Part shown: one piece after another, positions 1 through 10,583 of the stretch
How positions within the stretch are numbered: the first letter of the stretch is position 1
Layout: every line of letters begins with the position of its first letter
NCBI RefSeq assembly: GCF_002994745.2
Contig: NC_037090.1
Span: 30,238,501-30,302,500, forward strand
DNA: 64,000 bases
Source: Rosa chinensis
Taxonomy: Eukaryota; Streptophyta; Magnoliopsida; Rosales; Rosaceae
Reading direction: 5' to 3'
Made by a program: the position numbers and the translations under genes
The notes under the pieces: generated by a model
Told to the model about the DNA's origin: nothing
The model's database searches: none
What the model saw: only the letters and a program-made list of their open reading frames with translations

Positions 1-160
1 CAACTTATTCCAAGAGGCTGCAGCGAGTTCTGATGCAAGTAAACGAAGCGGTGCCGACATGAAAACTGAAGAAGTCTTTGGCGGTGGCATCTTTGTGTCT
101 AGCATGAAATCTTGATCTAAATGGGCCAACATCATCAAAACCATTCCAGAGATTGACAGA

Positions 161-169
161 AGCACAAAG

Positions 170-215
<46 letters not shown>

Positions 216-760
216 AAAGAAGAAGAGGAATGAATGTTATGGTGGTGTTGCAGACTAAGAGATTAAATTAATTAAGTTATGCATAAGACAAAAGAAGCTT
301 AATTAACAAGGTGCCCAAGTGTTGGTCAATAAAGCAATTCCAGAACTTCACAAAAGCACAAAGCAATATATAAAACAAAAAGTGTGTTCTGGTAATATTG
401 CAGACCATGTGGGGAGGTTTAATTAAGCTATGCACAATTCAAAAAGCTTAATTAACAATGATATGAGACAACCAAGTTACAAACTTGGTGAGGTGCCGTC
501 ATAGAAAAAAAGAAGAATAGTCTGGCATTGGTTTTATAATCAAGATTGAAGAGTCAAAGAAAGCTTGACGGTGGCTCCAGTTTGAGCATGCAGGTTTCAA
601 TCAATTGAAATCAATGAGAACAAGACAATGCAAAAGTTGACAAAGTACAAAACAATATAAAAGGAAAAAGAAGGATGGTGGTTCTGATGGTGTCACAGAC
701 CAAAGCATAGCCTAATTAAACTATAAAAGACAAAGGTTTAATTAGCATGTCCAACTCTTG
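161..760. repeat. Degenerate tandem repeats, AT-rich
   Basis: At least three diverged units (about 161-320, 340-475 and 637-760) share the order: an AAAGCAMWATAT-like stretch, a purine-rich stretch, 'GCAGACYAAG', then a TTAATTAA/AGCTTAATTAAC block. No coding potential is visible. Such arrays occur in the 3' untranslated part of Tat-lineage retrotransposons, which would fit the LTR-like sequence that follows, but this is inference. Confidence 0.5.
171..212. repeat. (TA)n microsatellite
   Basis: About 20 perfect TA dinucleotides in a row. It lies in the first unit of the degenerate repeat array. Confidence 0.95.
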
Positions 761-2281
761 TACTGGGATTGTGAGAAAAACAAAGAAGGTCAATGTTCAT
801 CAATTCGAGTCAGTTGGGTTTGGCCTTACCCACAATGTGTCAATCTTCAAATTGGATGGCTCCCCGTTGCACAGAGCTCCACTCTTTCCAAAATTGCTAT
901 AAAATGTTAGGGAAGAAAATTGGATTTCAGCATCTAGCCTTCTAAATTATAGAGCTAAAAGCGAAGGCAGGGAGGGAGGTTTACCAGATTCTTCACAGAG
1001 AAAAGCAACTGGCCAAGTTTCAAGCTTCGGGTACTGAGAGACTTTCCGTTGGAGACCCATGCATGTGTTGCCCTCTCCAAGTTGATTTCGGACTTTGAGT
1101 CCATCTCTAATTCGACCTGGTAATGGTACCCAAGCTCGCGTTCTTCCTGGTTTGGGGATAAGACGAAGCACGGGGATAGAAAAGAAGAATTGAAAAAAAT
1201 ATTAAATTGCAGCTGGGTGTCCTTATCAGATTTGGGCCTCCAAGAAGGTTGGGCCTTTGAGAAGTCTTTGAGGGGTGTCTGTCCTGATGCCCAAAATAAA
1301 AGTTTATGCATGTCTCCGGATCCTAAAATCGAGTCTCGGAGTTCACTCGGTGCATCCAAGGTCTCCGCATTAAATGTGGGGTCAAGAAAGCTTCATGAAT
1401 CGAGGAATATGATTCGCGAGGATACAAAAGAAGCCCATTTCAAAATTTGGGCCCGTTGGAAGAATTCGGCAAAGCATGACACTATGGGTTCCATTTCCAA
1501 ATACCCAGGCTTTGGTTTCGTAAAAAAATACTCCGGAACCTAAAAAATATCCTCTTGGTACAAAACCAAGAAAAATCCCAAATTCCCAAAAGTTATGAAC
1601 TACAGTGGTTTGATCCCTTTACAGGGTATGTAGGCAATCTAGCGACCCACTAGATGCAACCACAAATTCAAATCGAATCCCTGACTCCACCAGTCAAATT
1701 CAGCCAATCCGAATCCCTGACTCCACTAGTCAAATTCACCCAAACACCAGAAAAAATCACATCATTCCCAAATTACCCAAAAACAAATTCAAGGGCTTTA
1801 AACCCTGACAAATAACCCAAACACAAATCAAAAAATAAATGGGTCATCTACCCATTTAAACCCCAAATGCTGGAACTACACGTGGTTTGATCCCGCAAGG
1901 GTATGTAGGCAATCTGGAATCAAATAATCTAGATGCAACCGCATCCTAAACACTATTCCTATTTCAAAAATCCAAGCCTTCCAATGGGTCATTCACTCAT
2001 TGGAACTCTTGAACTACGAGTGGCTTGATCCCTTCCCGTGTACGTAGGCAACCCATTCCAAAATTCGGGTGCAGCCGCAAAAACAAACAGTCACACACTG
2101 GTTTCTTTATAAATGGAATCAAAGGGTGTTTCCTCTGTAACAAGGGATTGTAATTAAGAGACACATTCTGTCTTGAATGGGTCGAACCCGAAATAATTAA
2201 AACTCTATTTTGTTAATGAATATGAGTGAAATTACGTTGGGTGACATTTTCACTTTGTGCAATTTTTTAACCTAACAATAT
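761..2281. mobile_element. LTR-like noncoding sequence with a thrice-repeated motif
   Basis: There is no convincing gene here; ORFs at 947-1359 and 1190-1543 overlap on opposite strands and match nothing I know. Three copies of a 42-44 bp motif lie at 1597-1640, 1873-1915 and 2011-2052. Each has GAACTAC, then GGYTTGATCCC, then GTAYGTAGGCAA. I know this motif type from LTRs of plant Ty3/gypsy elements. A TATAAAA at about 899 could be an LTR promoter. The stretch ends in CCTAACA directly against the LINE remnant, as an LTR end would. No partner LTR or target duplication was found. Confidence 0.4.
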
Positions 2282-3289
2282 TATACTGTCTGTAATGGGT
2301 ATCATGTAGCTAGAAGGGTAGTTGAACGTGATTTGAGGGCGTCTAGATCTAATGGGTCATGTGGCATTAATAGGTCGTACTAGAAGGTTGTTTCGCATGC
2401 ATGCATTCCACCTAAGGTACGTTCTTTCATCTGGAGAATGGTGAAAGGTATTCTACCTACAAAAGTTGCAATTGCTAGACGTGTTGATCTCCCTTATATG
2501 AATTGTGACTTTTGTTTTAATGTTATTGAAGATGGCATTCACTTATTTAGAGATTGTGAGCCTAAATGTGAGGTCACTGGGGGCCTTTGGTTGCTTAGCT
2601 CCTTGGGCTTGAACGCAAAAGATGTGCCTGGGAGTTGTTTGGAAGAATGGGTACTCAATGTTTTTAATGCTTTGCATGGTGGTCAATGTGAGGCTTTCTT
2701 CATGTATCTATGGGTCATATGGATGGAGAGGAACACTGTTATTTGGAAGGGTACATGCTTTATTGCATGTATCGCAGGGCAATGGGCTTCTCAATTATTA
2801 CTTGATTATCAGAAGCTTCATATGGCTGGGTTGACTAAGAAGACAAGAATCAAGGCTAAGTGGCAGCTCCCCCCAACTGGGCGTCTGAAAATAAACGTGG
2901 ATGGTAGCTATAGGCCAGAATTCGGTGATGGTGGTATTGGAATAGTGGTCCGAGATGAGGATGGCATTTGTATTGCAACTATGGCGCATTATTTCCCTCA
3001 TGTTATCTCTGCTACTCATATGGAGGCAGAGGCTTGTAGGGCTGGAGTTCTTTTGGCAATTCACCAATATTGGGATGCCTTCGACTTTGAGACTGATTGC
3101 TCACTCGTGGTGGTTGCGTTACAACAAAATGTGGAAGATCGATCTGACATAGGGCGTATTATCGATGATTGTAAGTCATATTTGACATCTTTTCACTCTA
3201 TTCAGATTAGATATATTTTCCGTAAAGTAAATGGTGTAGCCCATAGATTGGCTCATCTTGGTAGTCTTAATTATCTAGATGATATTTGA
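2282..3289 (+). pseudogene. LINE 3' coding remnant: zf-RVT and RNase H domains
   Basis: This is the C-terminal part of a plant non-LTR retrotransposon polyprotein. One reading frame runs from 2282 to the TGA at 3287. The first part resembles the zinc-binding reverse transcriptase domain (zf-RVT), with IPPKVRSFIWR and GILPTK, then CDFC and a later histidine. The second part is an RNase H domain: INVDGSY with the first acidic residue, HMEAEACRAG with the glutamate, DFETDCSLVV with the next aspartate, and VNGVAHRLAH at the end. A TAG near 2387 sits where a tryptophan is usual. The upstream RT and endonuclease are missing, and the fragment abuts LTR-like DNA at 2281. Host genes with a lone RVT_3 domain exist, but the zf-RVT part and the stop favour a dead LINE. 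Confidence 0.8.
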
Positions 3290-3400
3290 TTAGAGAAGGC
3301 TTATGTGATTATTCAGGATGTACTCTATGAAGATTTATGTACTAGTGCTAGAGGTCAAGGTGTTATGTTCCCCTCTTTGCACAATTCTAATTTTAATATA

Positions 3401-4951
3401 GGGTTAAATACTGTTTACTCCCTGAACTTTCAGGGAAAAAACAGTTCAGTCCCTCCCTTTTTAATTTCACATGTTTACTCCCCGCACTCCAAAATTTCGG
3501 ACCAATAGGTCCTTACCATTACCTCCGTCCAAAAATCTCGTTAAAGTGCTGACGTGGCAGTTTTTCGGCGATAAAATAACTATTATACCCTCACTTTATT
3601 TTTTAATTAATTAATTATTTATTTTCTCTCTTTTTTTTGTTTTTGCTTTTTTCCATTTTTTTTTTAAGGGTCGACATCAGAGCTTTCTGATTTTACCTTC
3701 TTCCTTCTCTTCTTCCTCTCTCTCTTCCTCCATCACTTGTCACCATGCTGCTATGCTGGAATCTCTTACCCAAACCTTTCTCTCCTCTACTCAATCACCA
3801 CAGTCCCCTTCTCCACTCCTACTCCTCCATCGCCGAGATCTTAACTTGGAATGTTCTGCATTTCCAAGCCCAGATCCAAATTGCCCATGGCTTCAGCAAC
3901 AAAGCCATTGTCTCGGTCGTCGAAGCCTTAAAGCTGAGACCCCTCATGTACCTAGCGACCCAGAGCCACCAAACCAACCCAACCCGCCCTTACTCACCCA
4001 CTGGTGCACCCATCACAACTTCAACACCTTCGTCGATCACATCGATTCCTGTAGCTCCGACACTGCCTCCGATTCTGATGGTGATGAAGGCGGAGCGGCG
4101 ACAGAATCATTTCTCTTCCTACAGAGGTATGCCAAGGTCGGCGATGGAATTTAAGGTGAGCTTCTGGGTTTTGAAATGAGAGATGAGTTTGATTGTTTGA
4201 GGCTCACCTGACTCCACCAAATCGACTCAATCCCACCAAATTGACTGATCCCAATTCACAGGCTCATCCCTGAAATGAATTGGGTTTTCGCTGCATTGGG
4301 TTAATTTTGAGGGAAAATTGAGGTTTAGGAATTAGAATTTCTTAGTCGTGTTGGGTTGGAAGAAGGACAAGGGAAGCTGCTGTTGCCTTTTCTTAGTCGT
4401 GTTGGCTTGAGGCCAGTGCCGTAGTCCTTGACCTTGCCGGTGAAGGAGAGGACAAGTTTGGATTTTGGGGCTAATCCAGTTCGGTTTTGGATTTTGGGAA
4501 ATTGTTTGTGATTATGAGGGTTTATATATGGGTTTTGGTAGAAAGAGAGAAAAGTGAGGGGGGTGGGGGGGGGGGGGGTTAAAGGAAGTGTGGGTGATAG
4601 TGGCGGTACAACGTGGGTAGTGATGGTGGTGGTGGTGGAGACCGTAGATGTGGTGGTGGTAGTGGCACGAAGATGGAGGGGAGAAGAGATAAACAGAAGA
4701 AAAAAATAATAAAAAATAAAATAAAAGAGAAAGAATAAATTTTAAAAAAAGATGAACTAAGGGTATAATAGACATTTTAATGGGGTATGGATTGTCACGT
4801 CATTTAGTTAACGGAGTTTTTTGACGGAGAGTAATGGAATGGACCTATTGGTCAAAAATTGAAAGATAAGGGAGTAAACGTATGAAATTAAAAAGGGAGG
4901 GACTGAACTGTTTTTTCCTTGAAAGTTTAGGGAGTAAACAGTATTTAACCC
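3401..4951. mobile_element. Non-autonomous Mutator-like element (MULE), 1551 bp
   Basis: The ends are long inverted repeats of about 190 bp (3401-3590 against 4765-4951), starting GGGTTAAATACTG and ending CAGTATTTAACCC. A perfect 9-bp target duplication, TTTAATATA, flanks it at 3392-3400 and 4952-4960. Nine base pairs is the Mutator-superfamily signature. No transposase is present. The interior has a GC-richer, exon-like part (3740-4150) and G- and GT-rich stretches (4558-4660), so it may be a Pack-MULE carrying host fragments. Confidence 0.9.
3753..4154 (+). other. Exon-like GC-rich insert inside the MULE, function unknown
   Basis: Two overlapping frames (3745-4179 and 3753-4154) stay open for about 400 bp, in base composition unlike the AT-rich flanks. 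The second frame encodes a Pro/Ser-rich stretch and then an Asp/Ser-rich one (around SDTASDSDGDEGG). It is followed by GGTGAGCTTCTGG, which could be a splice donor. I recognise no domain. Captured host coding sequence is plausible but unproven. Confidence 0.35.
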
Positions 4952-5079
4952 TTTAATATAATAACTTTGGTGTGTGGATGAGCCTCCTAACTTGGCTGTG
5001 TTCCAAACCCTTTTAAAAAAAAGAAAAAAAAGAAACAGGCCTAAAAGCAATTTCCAATGGATAATTAATATATATAAAA

Positions 5080-5382
5080 AGATTAATTTCAGTTTAGTAC
5101 CCTGTGGTTTGGGGGTAACATCATGTCAGTCCTTGCTTTTTCAATTTGATCAGCAACACCCCTGTGCTTTCAATTTCAATCAGCCGTGCCCAAATTTACT
5201 GTTCCGTCCAAATTTTACTTTGTCAATCCAGTCAAAGTTAACGTTTAAATTGGACGGAACAGTAAAATTTGGGCACGATTGATTGAAATTGAAAGTACAG
5301 GGGTGTTGCTGATCAAATTGAAAGAGCAGGGACTGACATGATGTTACCCCCAAACCACAGGGTACTAACCTGAAATTTATCC
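5080..5382. mobile_element. MITE of MULE type, 303 bp, nearly fully palindromic
   Basis: The two arms pair over almost the whole length, including TAGTACCCTGTGGTTTGGGG and its complement. A perfect 9-bp target duplication, TATATAAAA, lies at 5071-5079 and 5383-5391. It contains no gene and sits about 140 bp beyond the 3' end of the fatty acyl-CoA reductase gene. Confidence 0.88.
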
Positions 5383-5524
5383 TATATAAAAGTATACATA
5401 AAATATCATAAATAAAATGTACCTATTATAGCTAGATCTTTATACAACACTCGTAAACTCTTTATAGCCATTACACTTATTATTCTCCTTCCTGTAATAT
5501 CAGTGCAAGAAGTAATTTATTCAT

Positions 5525-6581
5525 TCAAAGTCGACTTTGGCTGTGTTTGATGACAACATGCTTTGCAAAGCCAGGAATGTGAGTATGCATATAGTAGTCT
5601 TCCCAATCTATGCACTTTGGATCAAAATTAAAATTGTCTGCATCTGTGTAGTTCTCACTTGCTATCCTTCGCAACTCTTCTGCATTGGTGTCATCAAAGC
5701 TACAAGCGAAAATGTGAACAAACATCACATTGATGCAGATATACAACCTTGATGTACATAATTAGACAACTCAATCTATGTTTAATCATCGAATTAGTGA
5801 AACAAAATATACATACATGCCCTTGAATAGCAAATATGCTCTGTAGAACTCAACCAACCGTTTCACTAATTTGACTTTCCTGTTATAGTTAACGTATACG
5901 TCTTGGAAATATTGGTCAAATTCCTTGTTCATGAACTTTAATACCTTAAAGGAATGAAAGAAAACTAGTAAATGAAGATCATGTTTACGAGAATATAAAT
6001 GTATTAGTGTATGTTCTGGTAGAAAGGAAAAAAGTGAAAAACAAACAAACCTGTAATGGTATTTGCATGTACAAATGAAAAGTGTCCATACTCCTCAACA
6101 TTTTCAACTTTCCAACCTTGACTGGGCTTCCATCATTGTTAAGCCATGGATTTTTGGTGCAGTATTGGAACATAAAGTTGTTAAAATCAGAAAATGTTAA
6201 GGGATTTCTCAATGAAGTTCCCAGGTGGTAAATGATTTTGCCAGATTTGTTTGCATTAACGACCATCGCTGTAATTATTGAATTTACCACCATGTCAACT
6301 GGAATCTGCATACATAATTCAACAATTATTATGTAACACTAGCTTGAGAATGAATTTGAATTTCAATAAATCTTTTCGTATTATAACCACATAAAAATAT
6401 TTTCACACTATTGATTTTTTAAATAGAAACAGTTGATCAAACAAGGTACTTTAAAAATATGCAAACAACTTAAACTCACCATATCCACTACTGACATAGG
6501 ATCGACAGGTATGCCTGTGAGCTTCCCTTTCCAGTAACCACCAATTACACTATCATATGTTCTGTACATAATCATCAACAG

Positions 6582-6618
<37 letters not shown>

Positions 6619-9409
6619 GTGTGTGTGTGTGTGTGTGTATGTACGTATCCATTACAATTTCTCTTCTTGTACCAACAAATCAAATAGAGAAAAAAAAAAA
6701 AAAAACTAGTCCTTACACGCACACTTAAACCAATCATTTTTAGTCAAACATATATTATATGTTAAATAAAATAATGAGGGGGTTACATGCTCATTACCTG
6801 AAACCTTCGATCCAGCCTGAAAATGGCTCCTTGTATGTACTTGTAATCATAGTTGGACGTATAATAGCAACAGATAGATTACCTTTTGCATGTCCTAGAT
6901 ACATTTCTCCCATCACCTTTGTAAGCACATAGGTATTTGCCCACCCGTACAACTTAGACCTAAGGTGAAAATAGACAAATAATAATTAAGAAAGTCCAAT
7001 AAAACTATATTTGAGAGTTGATAGGGTGCAATGTTAGTCGAACTCTAAAACCTTGCGGTGCCTAAGTCCTTCATTGCACTTGTTATAACTTCTTCTGAAG
7101 CGTTTTGTGCTTGTAGTTCTTTCAACTTGTTCTCCACCATTTTCTTTTCCTGCGATTTCAAGTCAAATTTACTGGGTTTTTTTGCCATCTCATCCATTGA
7201 AGAGGAGTCCTCTAGTATCAGCCCTGCCCTTTCACCACACACATAAGCTGGAAAACATTCATCACAGGTCAAGCAAATTCAAGAAGCATAAGCACTTGCA
7301 GATGAGTTGGAAGATCCATTAGTACAGTAGCAAAGCTAAAGATTAAGAGTAACCTGTTGACACGTGGACAACCATCTCCAATTTCAAGCATTTTTTTGCA
7401 AAGTCCAACATATTCAAAACTCCAAATGTATTCACATCCAACGCAACATCATACCTTCACATTTCAATATGTATGTTATGTTGTGTATTGACATTTAATA
7501 ATTTAAGAACACTTAATATCATGTCATATATAAGACGTGTTATTGTGTTTATGTGTATGTATATGTGTGTGTTTATATTGATTTAAATGGCGTGGACTGT
7601 TTGAATAGGAATAACAAAATGATATCTAATTTAGCTGAATTTACATATATTGCATATGATATGTGAGTGGAAGCAAAACTATAGCGGGTTTGGATCGTTG
7701 AAACGAAATTTCATAGGAATTGGGCATGCATGCATCTATTTTGGTTCAGGTGTGGAAGCCAAGTGATTTTGTATAAAATTTCAAAAACTGGGTTGGGTTA
7801 GGTCAGGAACGTTGAAAGAGTTTGACTTCCTCTTACATATTGTCTAGTTCTAGATCTACAGTGTTTTCTAGGTCACATGCTAATAATATTAGGCTTGGTG
7901 GTGTTCTTTAGATAATGGATCTTTTTGTATGCTCCTAAGAACTGAGTGTCATTATGTGTAATTGTACTCATATTATGCGTCATTAAGATTGTTGTTTACG
8001 CTTAATAAGAAAAGAATATAACCCATCAATTCTAAATCAAGGAAAAATATTTAAATGTAGGGAGAGCTTCTAATAAGGACAACTAAAATGAGGACTTCAT
8101 GAGAAATTTCAACGGTTTGGGAGACCCACTATTTTATTACATTACCCAAATCAACTGTTAGATGTTTCTGTGTGCATATCACTTCTGGAAATTTTCTTCC
8201 AAATTGCTAACTGTTAAGTATCGAACTAAATCAAATCAATGGACGAACTAAATCTGTCAAACCTGAACCGTTCACGTTCATATATGATAAATCAAGATTA
8301 TGAATGTCTTAACAATTTTCAATTTGGTTGAAAATTTTCTTAAATGATCTACACATGAATAAATAAACATCTAATGGTTGATTTGTAGAAATGTAATCGA
8401 AAAGTGGGTCTCACAAAAGAACCCTCATGAAGTCCTCATTTTAGTGGTCATTGCTAGAAGTTCTCCCTTCAAATGTATATTATTTTAATTTTCAATTATA
8501 ATATATATAAAAAAGACAATGTATTGACAGTTGTCTTTGACGCGTTTCTCTTAAGTTGGATTTTTGGAACAAACAAGTTCATATCGAAGTCATCCAATGG
8601 CTGAAATAAGAGGTTTGCAGCCTTTTAAAAATAGCAAATTAATTACTAATTAGTGAAATTGAAAACAATATTTTCTATTACATATGATTTAGTTATATTG
8701 CAAGTAAATTGGTGAGGACGTTCTTACTTAAATTTAAAAGAAAACTATGTTCTCTCAATGAACTTTATGCATAACTGATTACCTTTCATCAAACCTAGTG
8801 ATTGCTGCAGAATTAAGTATGATTTGTACTTCATTGCACATCTCTTCCTTTAGTTTGACTGGCTTCACTCCTAGATCTTGAAAAATTACATCTCCCGACA
8901 GAGCAACAACTTTTTCCAATATGTAAGAATCAAAATCTGCACCTAATTTCTCCCTCAGAACCCTGAACAACTCTTTCCCTGTAATCTAAATAATTGTCAC
9001 AAAAACAAGTTAATTAATAAAAAAATATGTGAAAATAAGTGTCAACTTTTATGGAAGCCAAGTTTGAATTTTTCTTCCATAAACCTCATTATGCATGCGT
9101 TGTGTGGCAGAGTTGGCATCGGAAGCTCTTAAAAGAAGATAGAGCCTTTTCACGTCTGGTTGAACTCTTAATATTTTCTCTACCAAGACTGTATATATGG
9201 TAAGTGTTAGAATTATAATTAGCTGTTAGAAGTATAAATTAATTGCTGGCTCACATACTGAGATATGTTTTTGAGAATAGCAGTAATTAAAAATCAACAA
9301 TAGCTAGCTTTTAGAGCTTATATGATAATTATATTTTTGAAGCCTCGATCATATGACAATTGTTGGACTAAGATCTTGATCGAGTGTTTTGGAAAATAGT
9401 TGGGTAAAC

Positions 9410-9490
<81 letters not shown>

Positions 9491-9658
9491 CAGTAAAAAT
9501 CAACAACAGCTCTTAGAGTTTATATGACAATTGTTGGCCTAAGATCTTGAGTTTTCTAGGATGGTTAAACAAATAGTACCCTTTCCTACAAAGCCGGTAG
9601 CTCCAGTGATTAAGATAGTCTTGTTCTTCAGGTATCCCAGTATGCTCTCCAATTCCAT
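5525..9658 (-). CDS. Alcohol-forming fatty acyl-CoA reductase (FAR), 10 exons, 494 aa
   Basis: The enzyme reduces long-chain acyl-CoA to a primary alcohol with NADPH, for wax, suberin or pollen-wall lipids. Exons, 5' to 3': 9580-9658, 9085-9188, 8783-8985, 7354-7454, 7052-7247, 6798-6959, 6480-6561, 6051-6305, 5817-5944 and 5525-5699. All introns are GT-AG, all phases agree, and the sum is 1485 nt. The N-terminus has the Rossmann motif TGATGFVGK (residues 18-26). HVSTAY follows, and the catalytic YVLTK has Tyr238 and Lys242. IIRPT and GWIEGFR are typical of the NAD_binding_4 domain. The C-terminal FAR domain carries [18 protein letters not shown]. The protein starts right before the Rossmann fold, with no transit-peptide-like extension, which favours the ER-type group (CER4-like) over the plastid MS2 type. 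The exon 9 donor was set at GCAT|GTATGT because only this keeps the frame (KGIFDD). The paralogue cannot be named from sequence alone. Confidence 0.95.
6584..6638. repeat. (AT)n(GT)n compound microsatellite in a FAR intron
   Basis: A TA/AT run followed by a GT run. It lies in the intron between exons 6 and 7 of the reductase gene, close upstream of the exon 7 acceptor. Confidence 0.95.
8060..8467. mobile_element. MITE in FAR intron 3, 408 bp
   Basis: Inverted repeats of about 110 bp begin GGGAGAGCTTCTA on the left and GGGAGAACTTCTA on the right (as complement). Both share ACTAAAATGAGGACTTCATG. The flanks TTTAAATGTA (8050-8059) and TTCAAATGTA (8468-8477) form a 10-bp target duplication with one mismatch. 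It lies between exons 3 and 4 of the reductase and leaves the splice sites intact. Confidence 0.82.
9413..9484. repeat. (GA)n microsatellite in FAR intron 1, about 72 bp
   Basis: An almost perfect GA run in the intron between exons 1 and 2. Both flanks carry related sequence (about 9283-9385 and 9495-9560, sharing TATGACAATTGTTGG and CTAAGATCTTGA), so the tract sits between the arms of a local direct duplication. Confidence 0.95.
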
Positions 9659-9762
9659 TGTAGAGATAAAGTTCACAGAGCAAGATAGGGAGAAGTATTT
9701 AGATTGAGAGTAGTAGTTGTACTAAAATTTGAGTGATACGTGAAATTTGAGCTGAGTGTAGT

Positions 9763-9769
9763 TTTTATA
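9763..9769 (-). promoter_or_regulatory. Putative TATA box of the FAR gene
   Basis: On the minus strand the sequence reads GGTATAAAAAC, about 105 bp upstream of the ATG at 9658. That spacing would leave a 5' UTR of about 70-80 nt. No experimental start is known. Confidence 0.55.
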
Positions 9770-9885
9770 CCAACGTCTTGGTATTTTCCCAAGATAATGA
9801 CAAGATTAAGCCTGCTGAAAATCAAGATAGGATTGGAGAATCTGGGTTGAAGAGAAAAAATAGTATATAATTGCAAAGGTTTCTT

Positions 9886-9941
9886 CAAGAAGAAGAAGAA
9901 GAAGATGATGATGATGATGGCGACTACGACGACGACGACTT
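9886..9941. repeat. Trinucleotide repeats (AAG)n(ATG)n(ACG)n
   Basis: Consecutive short AAG, GAT and GAC runs about 230 bp upstream of the reductase start codon. The following 9942-10400 is AT-rich and shows nothing I can name. Confidence 0.85.
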
Positions 9942-10583
9942 GTTATGCTTTTCCGAATTGATTATATGCATAATTGCATAAGAGAATGGTACATTATATA
10001 GGCTTGAGCTTAAAGCTTGCTTAGATAACAAACAAATATCTGTTGCAAACCAGCTACCACTACTGCCAGCAGTCGAGCTTAACTGATTTTAAAATGCTAA
10101 TTTATTGAATTTGTCACGGGAAGACCATTGTAGTCCTTACAAAAACCCTAGTTTAATCTAATAAAAATATTATTTATTTGAGAAAATTAGATATAAACTC
10201 AATATTTTAAAGATGTATTGGGAAAAACTCATACACATTTTCTTATCAATCTACCCCCAATCCATATAGTTGCACCTTCCTTATAGAGTGTTGATGTATA
10301 AGTAATATTTTTTTATGTTGTCCTATATGCCAGATTTACCCTTGGGGTAGTGAAAAGTAATATGAAATGATAACTGATAATTAATTTTAACATTTACTCT
10401 TTGAACATGTAACTAATAAATGACATAGGTATGAGGTATCTAAAACTAAATACCTTTTGACAAGGTATTGAAAAAAAAACATATCAGAAAACAACTTACC
10501 TAATAGCCATGACATTAGATAACATACCTCTAGAACAGGAAACCATAAATGACATAGGTATGAAGTATCTAAAACTATATACC

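Larger units (their letters stand above)
3290..5040 (+). other. LINE 3' untranslated region, split by a MULE
   Basis: The segments 3290-3400 and 4961-5040 read as one 3' UTR interrupted by the element at 3401-4951. The second segment ends in an A-rich run (about 5013-5035), as expected for a LINE tail. Confidence 0.5.

Noticed and set aside
947..1543. Overlapping ORFs on both strands as a small gene
   Set aside because: The strands conflict, there is no known domain, and the region is LTR-like.
4512..4775. Minus-strand His-rich ORF
   Set aside because: It is produced by GGT/GTG-rich low-complexity DNA inside the MULE and shows no protein-like pattern.
5811..5822. GC-AG splice donor (AAGG|GCATGT) for FAR exon 9
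   Set aside because: It puts exon 10 out of frame; the GT donor six bases further on keeps the frame and gives the family motif KGIFDD.
9318..9506. Minus-strand ORF with a long Leu-Ser repeat
   Set aside because: It is only the translated GA microsatellite in FAR intron 1.
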